Origin: Hygrocybe punicea
Taxonomy: Eukaryota; Basidiomycota; Agaricomycetes; Agaricales; Hygrophoraceae
DNA length: 64,000 nucleotides
Direction of reading: 5' to 3'
Assembly (NCBI GenBank): GCA_963556145.1
Contig: OY744465.1
Location: forward strand, 6,758,001 to 6,822,000
Both the position numbers and the translations under genes were made by a program. Under the pieces are notes generated by a model. That model had not been told where the DNA came from and did no database searches. It saw only the letters and a program-made list of their open reading frames with translations. This document shows, in pieces, positions 56,901 through 64,000 of the stretch; positions within the stretch are counted from its first letter, which is position 1; the number at the start of each line of letters is the position of its first letter.

Positions 56901-57494
56901 AATAATGCCGGCCATGTGAAGTGCTCGTAGCCCCTGGGCGACATCTGCAGAGAGACCTCTGGCTTCTGATGGCGAGATACGTTGCTTCAAGAGATAAGAT
57001 CGTAGGGTCCCCAGCTCTGCGTACTCCACGACAGAATACGGCCTGACCCGATCCTCTGTGATTCCCAGACCGAGGGCTAGTGGACTAACGATATTTGGAT
57101 GCTTGACGAAGTGACATCCAATAATCAGCTCTCTCAACACAACATCGAATCCGTTCTCTAGGATAGGATCTCCCTGCTTCCGAGCATCAGCCTGTGAAAT
57201 CGTGAACTTGGCTTTCTTCACAGCCACCAGTCTCCACTGGTCGTCTGCTCTGTAGCTGTCGACCTGCCACGAGGGAGATCTCTGCTGTACTTGGCTGGCG
57301 TACGCTGTCCATACTTCATACGTGGCGCCTTCTCCTAGGAGCGTGTTCTCGGTGTCGAGGATCTTCTCGGCACCATAAGCTTTAATCCTTCGGTCGAAGA
57401 ATGGCAACCACCGGAAGAAGCGCAGCAGGGACGATTCGCCATATGTGATCCCAGCATTTCTAGTGTCCTCGGGTTTTAGTGCCGTCCGTTGCAT
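53989..57494 (-). CDS. protein kinase-ankyrin repeat fusion protein
   Basis: Exons 57494-56350, 56278-56179 and 56127-53989 join in phase to an intact 1127-aa protein. Kinase domain, residues 52-375: Gly loop LLGEGATYEVW (52-62), VAVKK with the ATP-binding Lys (90-94), HGDVKVEN catalytic loop (199-206; HGD in place of HRD, Asp retained), DFG (225-227), APEV (249-252), so it is expected to be active. Then a Sel1-like turn (AAYDLAFCYLCGFGV, about 449-463) and about nine ankyrin repeats from about 615 to 1090, with consensus pieces such as TPLHTAVFYDSDVAICTLLL and GWTALHLAARKAELPMVRLL. No signal peptide or membrane span. Kinase-ankyrin fusions occur in fungi, often ascomycetes, and resemble animal RIPK4/ANKK1 in layout. 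It diverges from the HeLo-pseudokinase gene. ATG at 57494 is the first in frame. Confidence 0.9.
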
Positions 57495-57800
57495 AGTTTC
57501 GATAACCAAGTCTAGAAGATAAAGATGTATAATTCAGAGAGTATGTGGCGAGTATGCTTTCGAATCTAAGCATGCGGCTGAAAAGACAGACTGTCAGATA
57601 TGATGGGGTTTTCATAACATGGCCACGTTACCATGACTTGGCTATCGCAGTGGGATGATTTTCTCAATCAACAGAAGCGTAACAACGACAGGAAATACTA
57701 GTCCATACATACCTTATATCTCACTGTCAGTGATTGCCATCGTATCCACTTTCAAAATCCGACTGGTTGACAGTTTCCTGATGAGGGCTCGTATACAAAC
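57495..57800. promoter_or_regulatory. 306-bp divergent promoter region
   Basis: Lies between the ATG codons of the kinase-ankyrin gene (minus) and the HeLo-pseudokinase gene (plus). The arrangement suggests co-expression. No known operator or clear TATA box is visible. Confidence 0.5.
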
Positions 57801-59674
57801 ATGTCCGCCGAAATCGTCGCTATTGCAATCGCTAACCTAGCCCCATCGTTAATCACAGCTGGCTTCGTCGTAGCCGATACGATCAAAGACATCAACAAAT
57901 TCGAGCACGACGCTGCACTGCTCGAGCTGCGATTCGGCCAGTGTTCTCGGAAACTGGAAGCCACCCAGCGTCTCGTCCTAGATAGCGACAAGATTGTCAA
58001 AGGGAAGCTGCTTGATCAGCTTAGCCCGGAGTCGCAGAACTGCATCTACCGGATCTTCGTGGAGCTATACCTCCTCTTTATCTCATACACACAGTCGGAG
58101 GCGAAATACAGACTGGAGCGTGCGAACCTTGCACCACTGCCAGATATTGGACCTGTGGAGGGCAAGTCCTTGGCGACCTCTATTCTCGGTATCGATCAAC
58201 CGTTGTACACTTGTGCTCGGAAAGCTCCTTGGCAGCGCCGGCTCGGATGGGGCATGTCGGGGAAGAAGAAGGCCTTCCTCATCGTAACAGAGTACGAGGA
58301 ATGGCTGAATAGACTCCGCGACGAGATCTTGCAGTTCTGGTGGCCACTACCACCGTTCAACAATATCGAGTCCATGGTAGCCTTGTCGAAGGACGCGGAT
58401 GCCCAGGTCGCGGGCATAGCAGACCACGCTTCCACCTCGATGCTTCTCGTCAAGGACGAGCTCCCCCCAAATGCCAAGGAGATCTGGCTGCCGAGGAGCG
58501 CGGTACGGCTTTTCAAGGCATTCGAAACCGTGGAGGATTCTCTAGCGTGGGGCAAATGGGACGATGGCAGCTATGTGTGTGTCGAATATAAAGCCGATGG
58601 TCAAGACAATTCAGGGAATATCGAACAAACGACGCTTGATCGATTAGCAAAGATTGGCTTGTTGTTGAGGAAACAGAATGACGAGAGATTCAAAGTGCTC
58701 AAGTTATTTAAACTGGGTCACCAGTTCTTGGATCAAAGAGTCGGCTTTGTTTATCATTTTCCTGATGGTGCAGTTGGCGCGCCGAGAAGCTTGCTGTCAC
58801 TCATTCCAGAAGAGCCATCCACCAACCGACCTCCCTTGGGTGTGAGGATGGAGCTGGCCTATCGGGTAAAAATCAACTCCTCCAATGCCTCGTCCAGCTA
58901 ACTAACACAGGACTCGAAGCTATGCCAATCCATGTACCTGCTGCACTCTGTTGACTGGCTCCACAAGAGCTTTCGAAGCGAGAACATCATTTTCTTTCCA
59001 ACGGCAGCAACGGAAGCCCTCGAAGCTGAACCAGAACTTCCTAGTAGTGTCGCGAAGCTAGTAGCTCCCGGTATGCGAATATTCGAAGCTCCTTGGATAA
59101 TTGGGTTCGAATTCTCCCGCACCGACAATGACTTCTCCTCGCGCCGCCGGGAAGATCTCGTCACACGGAACATATACCGGCACCCCCAAAGATGGGGTCT
59201 TCCGTCGGAGAGACACACGAAGGTTCACGACATATACGGTAAGATTGAGATCCCAAGTCCAATGATAGGAGAATAGTTGGCTGATGTGTGTGAATGGCAG
59301 CTCTCGGGGTGGTACTTTTAGAGGTAAGTGAATCCCAGGCAATCTGTCTCCGTCTAATGCGCAGGGGCTGTTGACTCGATTCTTCGCCCTAGATTGGACT
59401 CTGGCAACGATGCAGCCAACTGGATGAAAGCGGATCTGGTTTCCAGAACACCGCTGAGCCATCCCAGGTCCACGAGCTCCTCTTGGAACACACTAAGCGT
59501 AGACTCGGTTATACGGCAGGAGAGCGGTTCCAGAAGCTGACTTGGCAGTGCCTGCAAGGAGACGCCCGGAAGGGATTCGGAATAGAGAACGACGACAAGG
59601 CAGACTCTAAGCTGAAGCAGGCATTTCGGGAAAATGTTGTCTTTGTGTTGGACGAGATTCATCGATGTCTGTGA
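57801..59674 (+). CDS. HeLo-like domain plus pseudokinase protein
   Basis: Exons 57801-58865, 58911-59238, 59301-59323 (23 nt) and 59393-59674 give an intact 565-aa product. Residues 1 to about 190 form a helical HeLo-like (prion-inhibition) region: a hydrophobic start (IVAIAIANLAPSLITAGF) followed by KFEHDAALLELRF. HeLo domains, as in HET-S, insert into membranes and kill fungal cells. Residues about 235-560 look like a kinase fold without catalytic residues: YVCVEYK keeps the Lys, but the HRD site reads HKSFRSENIIFF and the DFG site GFEFSR. The conserved VHDIYALGVVLLEIGLW block spans exons 2 to 4, and the C-terminus has VHELLLEHTKRRLGY. Related HeLo-pseudokinase proteins are mostly ascomycete. 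The N-terminal helical plus pseudokinase layout is that of animal MLKL. Confidence 0.87.
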
Positions 59675-59739
59675 TCATCATAGACGGTGTCTCTCGTGAA
59701 ATTCCGTCAGTGTAACACCTCCTTGCAAAACTAGCAGTC

Positions 59740-60560
59740 TTCCTCTCCACACTCTTGATTTGTTTCATATCCCCTGCTTTCACGATCCTTGTTGAAAATT
59801 GTGTAGACACTATATTTCCATCAGCAAAACCCAAATGGCAAGACTCATTTTTTTCAGGATGCTCAGCAACAAGAACAACCGGCAGTGGCGTCATCATCAT
59901 CGTGATGTACTTTTACTCGTTATCCGGCTGGCATTTCTCGTCGCTCGGTGCAACAACGGCCCACAAGGTCACTTTCAACGCATTCATCGAGCGGTACCAC
60001 CGTGGGGCCGGATGTGGCTTCTTCGCATTGTCACTCATGTCCTTCGATGTGTTGTCTTCCTTCATCCCCCCGCTGACATCGTCTGCGTACACACACTGGT
60101 AACCTCCGCGTCAGATGCTCTTAACAATGCGTCAACCGTTCCCTTCCACCGCTTGCTTCCTGTACAAGGTGAGGGAATAATTGTCAGTCTCATCTGGTTG
60201 GGTAATTGGTGCAAAGGACTGAACGCACCCCATGGCACAACCACCTCGTCCGATTTCTCCTTTGCCTTGTTGAACCCCGTCTTCGGTGAGCATGGCGAGC
60301 TCTTCGAGCAATGCGTCCTTATGCCTGGTAAGGATGCACCCGTAGTCGGCAAGGAAGTCCTTTGATGAGCTTCTACAGGCAGAAGGTGTCAGCGTGCGTG
60401 TCAAATGAGATCTACAATGCGTGTAAGTTAGAAGCAAGAGGAAAGGGACTGTGGGTTATAGTGAACTTGTTGTACTGGCACGAGGTTGGAAAAAAAATGC
60501 TCACACGTCCAAGCTCTGACGGTAGAGATTTGCGTACATACCCCTCGCTGACTTTATATA
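59740..60560. repeat. dispersed repeat, family R1, copy 4
   Basis: 59970-60440 is close to 48270-48660 (CATTCATCGAGCGGTACCACC, then GAGCTCTTCGAGCAATGCGTCC). The minus strand keeps an open protein-like block (HKDALLEELAMLTEDG, QGKGEIGRGGCAMGC) shared between the copies, but no complete gene is apparent. Confidence 0.65.
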
Positions 60561-61208
60561 AATAGCATACATTATATAGGTAATGATAATACATAGCTGT
60601 GTTTAGCTTCCGCACTGAGCATACATTATATAGCGACCACAGAAGAGCTCTCTGAATCGTAGACGAGCGTTGCACCTCTCTTCTGCGTCAAGCCCTTCGG
60701 GATGATGGAGTTCATCCACAAGACGGACATTCACCCACTGAGGTAAAATGTAGCTTTGAAAAAATATAGTTGGAATAAATACTTACAACCATCCGAGTCC
60801 CCAGGACCATGACCGGGATCCTCAATCTACCAAGTATTGACCTTGAAAAGTAAATGTAGAGTTCATCTCCTTCTTGTCGACTCGTAAAAGCGCCTCCGTG
60901 CATGGAATCCGACGACATATACGCCCTATTCGAAAGAAATTGGCAGTTTGTGATAATTACTAAGTCCAAAAACTCACATTTTGGCATGGCGACGGGAGGA
61001 TGACTAAACTGAGACTAAAAGGTCCCGCGCAGGTCGCGGGTGGATCTGGGTGACTTCTCGGTGAGTACTACTACTAGCCGACAGGAAACCATACGCAGAC
61101 TACAAAGTGACTTCTAGCGGACTTTTATTTGACTTCACCTGACTTTACGTGACTTTTATGTGACTTTACGGGACTTTTCATTTTTACAGAGGTACAATAT
61201 CTCAGAAA
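60561..61208. other. intergenic with one short unrecognised frame
   Basis: Contains the minus-strand frame at 60712-60987 described separately. Repeats of TGACTT(C/T)A / GGACTTTT near 61100-61185 form a short irregular tandem array. Confidence 0.4.
60712..60987 (-). CDS. small protein of unknown type
   Basis: 91-codon open frame with a coherent middle (SSDSMHGGAFTSRQEGDELY then LGRLRIPVMVLGTRMV). A possible intron follows GTRMV, after which VRLVDELHHPEG continues sensibly in another frame. No family recognised; possibly a small or truncated gene. Confidence is low because no motif is diagnostic. Confidence 0.3.
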   Translation of the reverse strand: MPKCEFLDLVIITNCQFLSNRAYMSSDSMHGGAFTSRQEGDELYIYFSRSILGRLRIPVMVLGTRMVVSIYSNYIFSKLHFTSVGECPSCG

Positions 61209-61913
61209 ATGAATTGTTACTGGCGTGAAGAACTTGTCAAGGTTATATCAGCTAAAATATACATGTATTCAAACGCATACGTGAACATAAATCGAGCGAA
61301 AAATTCCATCACTTCTGTGTCCCCGTCAATTTTCCTCCTTCCACATTTCGACATCACCTTCTTTCACCTTCGTAACAAACCTGAGTTTATGCCAACGTTT
61401 GACCATGTCAATGGAGCCAGGGTAGAAGTTCGTGTTAAAATCTTGTTTGAGATATCAGGGAGGACCCGAACGAATGGCACATACCAGTTTCCCTGTTGTC
61501 GAGATATCGTGTCCATTTCTTGCGGGAATATGACGTTCCACGTGCACTTTTATTATTTGCGCGATAAACACTGCGCGTTTGCGCGATTTCGGGTATCTTT
61601 TTTTTCTCTTGCCTTCTCCTGCCCTCCTACCCTTCCCCACCACCCCCGCTCTACTTACAAGGCAATGGTGGGCGATGGAGAGCAAGCCGGGAGGGTGGTG
61701 CGCCCACGTACCGGCACAGGTAAGTCACCTCACCATCTGGCTTCTACTAACAACAACCACTATGACCAGGGCCACCAGGCGATGTCGGCATCACTGGAAA
61801 CAGTGACAACGAGGATGAACCGGAGCAAGAGCAACAGTTGGGAAACGAGGACAACAAGTCCCCGCCCTTCTCCTTGTAGCCCAGCCCCTCCACCGCCTCC
61901 CCAAACCAACCAC
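61209..61913. other. unresolved; open but unrecognised sequence
   Basis: The plus strand is open from 61209 to 61946 with no recognisable domain; the last third is low-complexity Pro/Ser/Thr. It leads into the palindrome-bearing repeats. Confidence 0.3.
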
Positions 61914-61970
61914 CACCTCGCGAATGGGTACGGCGGCGTCAATTGACGCGTGCACGGCATTCGCGAGGTG
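61914..61970. repeat. covarying palindrome, copy B
   Basis: Outer arms CACCTCGCGAAT/ATTCGCGAGGTG pair perfectly over 12 bp, and the centre GCGTCAATTGACGC pairs perfectly over 14 bp. Confidence 0.85.
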
Positions 61971-62093
61971 AACACAAGGCTGACGACAATGGACAGGGCA
62001 GGAACAGTGGGAAAGGGAATGAGGACAACAAGTCCCCATCCCTCTCCCTGCTGCCCAGCCCTCTGTTGCCTCCCCCGCCTCCCCCGCCCACCA

Positions 62094-62150
62094 CACCTCA
62101 CGAATGGGTACGGCCACGTCAATTGACGTGTGTACGATATTCGTGAGGTG
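62094..62150. repeat. covarying palindrome, copy C
   Basis: Outer arms CACCTCACGAAT/ATTCGTGAGGTG, centre CACGTCAATTGACGTG. The arm bases differ from copy B on both sides so that pairing is kept. Confidence 0.85.
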
Positions 62151-62404
62151 TTCAGGCCACCCGCCCTTTCACGGAAGGTGCATATAAGTAGGTATTTTTC
62201 ATTTTTTTAAATATACGTAGAGATTTGCAAAAGAAAAGAAAAAACAGGTATACCTACTGAAAACCTTGTGAAACGTAGACGCACATGTTCGCGAGATGGA
62301 GGCAGGGCTACAGGGAGAGGGGTGAGGCCTTGTTGTCCTCATTCCCCCCTCACTGTTGTTCTTGCCCCATCCAGCCTCGTTGTCGCTGTTTCCTTCGATG
62401 TCGA

Positions 62405-62462
62405 TGTCCTCTCGAAAGCCGTGCACACGTCAATTGACGCGGCCGTACCCATTCGTGAGGTG
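62405..62462. repeat. covarying palindrome, copy D (inverted, imperfect)
   Basis: Centre CGTCAATTGACG; right arm GTACCCATTCGTGAGGTG is the complement of the left arm of copy C. The left arm is diverged. It abuts the assembly gap. Confidence 0.7.
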
Positions 62463-62463
62463 T

Positions 62464-62563
62464 NNNNNNNNNNNNNNNNNNNNNNNNNNNNNNNNNNNNN
62501 NNNNNNNNNNNNNNNNNNNNNNNNNNNNNNNNNNNNNNNNNNNNNNNNNNNNNNNNNNNNNNN
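62464..62563. other. assembly gap (100 N)
   Basis: Exactly 100 N, so probably a scaffolding gap of unknown true length, placed next to inverted repeats that are hard to assemble. Confidence 0.95.
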
Positions 62564-62935
62564 CAAGGAAAAAAGGACAGTGCGACAGTGCCAACAACAA
62601 CGAGGATTGCCGCCCTCCCGACACCTCCCACACCCCGCAATCCACCTCGAAAATGCAGTAGCCATGTCTATTGACATGTGCCTGGCTTTGCGAGGTCATT
62701 GAATGGGCAGTGGGAGAGCATCGGCAACATTGTGCAGGCCGAATCATTCTTACAGTTGGAGCCCTGTGTGCAAAACACCTTGCCTCGCAAACAAAAATGT
62801 AATATTATGCGCCAGTAATGACATGGATATAGTTCATGTATATAGCTTCATCTACTCAAAATCTTTTAAGTCGCGGTCACTCCAAAATGCGGCCGCGGCC
62901 GCGGCAAATAAATGTACAGTTTATACAGCATAGGA
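62564..62935 (+). repeat. left arm of a large inverted repeat
   Basis: Pairs with 63115-63490. Shared blocks from outside in: AGTGCGACAGTGCCAACAAC, the palindrome, CTCGCAAACAAAAA.TGTAAT, CTACTCAAA.TCTT..AGTC and the GC block GCGGCCGCGGCCGCGG at the inner end. The arm contains palindrome copy E (62643-62698). Confidence 0.88.
62643..62698. repeat. covarying palindrome, copy E
   Basis: Arms CACCTCGAAA/TTTGCGAGGT with some mismatches; centre CATGTCTATTGACATG with one mismatch, differing from copies A-D at paired positions. Confidence 0.75.
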
Positions 62936-63114
62936 ACCATCCTTGGTAATAACATCATCCAGACGGGTCGACGGCCACCTTTTGTGGAAGTAAAAATGAT
63001 TTGATCTGGATATCTACCATGATCGCTGCAGGGACTAACCAATGTACTTCACACAAGGAAAAATCGCTTTGCCACGGCAAACTCAGGTTCCCAGTCAGAT
63101 ACCCTGGCGCCTAT

Positions 63115-63490
63115 GCTGCATAAATTGTACATTTATTTGCCGCGGCCGCGGCCGCATTTTGGAGTGACCGCGACTTGAAGATTTGAGTAGATGAACCTAT
63201 ATACATGAACCAATATATCCATGTCATTACTGGCGCATCTTCATATTACATTTTTTGTTTGCGAGGCGAGGCGAGGTGTTTTGCACACAGGCTCCAACTG
63301 TAAGAATCGGCCTGCACCTGGCAGGCTGCACCATGTTGCCGAGTGCCGACGTTCTCCCACTGCCCATTCAATGACCTCGCAAAGCCAGGCACATGTCAAT
63401 AGACATGGCTACTGCATTTTCGAGGTGGATTGTGGGGTGTGGGAGGTGTCGGTAGGGCGCCGAGGTTGTTGGCACTGTCGCACTGCTGCT
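63115..63490 (-). repeat. right arm of the large inverted repeat
   Basis: Complement of 62564-62935 with small insertions and deletions; the spacer between arms is about 180 bp. Together they could form a long hairpin or be a foldback transposon. It contains palindrome copy F (63372-63427). Confidence 0.88.
63372..63427. repeat. covarying palindrome, copy F
   Basis: Exact inverted counterpart of copy E inside the right arm. Confidence 0.8.
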
Positions 63491-63577
63491 GCCTCTGCCT
63501 ATGTCATGGTCCTTGCCATTCTCCACCTTATCGTTAATGCTGTTGTTCAGGCCGTCCTCGCCTTCGTTCTCATGTCC

Positions 63578-63687
63578 TCGTTTGTCGTACTTGTTGTCTT
63601 CGTTTGTCGTACTTGTTGTCCTCGTTTGTCGTACTTGTTGTCTTCGTTTGTCGCACTTGTTGTCCTCGTTTGTCGTACTTGTTGACA
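63578..63687. repeat. minisatellite, 22-bp unit
   Basis: Five units of TCGTTTGTCGTACTTGTTGT followed by CC or CT. Length is not a multiple of three, so each unit shifts frame and all three frames stay open. Confidence 0.85.
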
Positions 63688-63893
63688 GTTGTTGTCCTCG
63701 CTTCGTTGTTGCAATTTGCAGCTGGCTTCTACCGTACCCATTTAGGAAAGTCGGAGTTTTACGTGAAACCAATGACACGATTAACGACAACATGGATAAC
63801 AGGGAGACGTGGACGGCTCACGAAGATGCGGACGGATGAAGATGTGGACGACTCACGAAGATGTGGGTCACACAGTTGAAGACAATATCGACA

Positions 63894-64000
63894 AGGAAAA
63901 AAGTACAGTGCGACAGTGCCAACAACATCGGATGGCCGCCCTACCGACACCTCCCACACCCCACAATCCACCTCGAAAATGCAGTAGCCATGTCTATTGA
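63894..64000 (+). repeat. third copy of the inverted-repeat arm (cut by window end)
   Basis: CAAGGAAAAAAG.ACAGTGCG onwards repeats 62564 onwards in the same orientation, and includes the left half of another palindrome copy (63969-64000). Confidence 0.85.

Noticed and set aside
53989..57494. Kinase and ankyrin frames as two separate genes
   Set aside because: Two GT-AG introns (56349-56279 and 56178-56128) join them in phase with sensible peptide between, so one fusion gene is better supported.
57801..59674. Calling the HeLo-pseudokinase an MLKL ortholog
   Set aside because: Only the domain layout and general fold argument support it; pseudokinase fusions can arise independently, so it is kept as analogy.
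62890..63155. GCGGCCGC repeats resembling NotI linkers, suggesting vector contamination
   Set aside because: They sit at matching positions in both arms of an inverted repeat with diverged flanks, which a vector would not give.

Overview
This window looks like nuclear DNA from a filamentous, probably mushroom-forming (Agaricomycete) fungus. Genes have many short GT-AG introns of about 45-60 nt, and the recognisable families are mostly ones known from basidiomycete genomes: a Plavaka-type DNA transposon, a DUF6698 protein, OTT_1508-type deaminases, a Crinkler effector-like protein and multi-pass membrane proteins ending in an LRSLPPGAF-type tail. This placement is inference from gene content. 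I saw no rRNA, tRNA or CRISPR array. Most of the window is repeats and decayed genes; only a few genes read through intact.

Layout. 1-2.5 kb: repeats. 3.0-4.4 kb: DUF6698 gene with one internal stop. 6.1-14.0 kb: an SPT5-like gene on the minus strand split by a 5.57-kb non-autonomous LTR element (7099-12669) sitting in what was a 62-nt intron. 14.7-16.3 kb: remnant with a 2-oxoglutarate/Fe(II) oxygenase domain. 17.5-35.4 kb: a large palindromic arrangement. From each end inward it runs 320-bp repeat, Plavaka element, OTT_1508-like deaminase gene, and the two deaminase genes point at each other. The right arm has a full-length Plavaka transposase gene; the left has an internally deleted derivative. 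The middle holds a glycyl-tRNA synthetase pseudogene and dispersed repeats; a RecQ-like helicase fragment lies inside a terminal-inverted-repeat element in the left arm. 35.4-40.8 kb: unresolved sequence, repeats and an 80-bp satellite. 41.3-46.2 kb: a cysteine-rich membrane protein gene (one stop), then a divergent pair, an intact MYND zinc-finger gene and a Crinkler-like NTPase gene (one frameshift). 46.4-53.8 kb: membrane protein genes, one intact and one dead, among a dispersed repeat family.

54.0-59.7 kb holds the most striking locus: two intact genes diverging from a 306-bp gap. One encodes a protein kinase fused to ankyrin repeats (1127 aa), the other an N-terminal HeLo-like region fused to a pseudokinase (565 aa). 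These are the architectures of animal RIPK4/ANKK1-type kinases and MLKL, and both families are best known in ascomycetes, so a kinase/executioner cell-death or incompatibility module, possibly transferred, is the main hypothesis. 59.7-64 kb: repeats, a 100-N gap, a large inverted repeat and several copies of a ~57-bp palindrome whose arms covary.

All five isolated in-frame stops found in otherwise good genes are TGA, as expected if CGA or TGG codons mutate by cytosine deamination.
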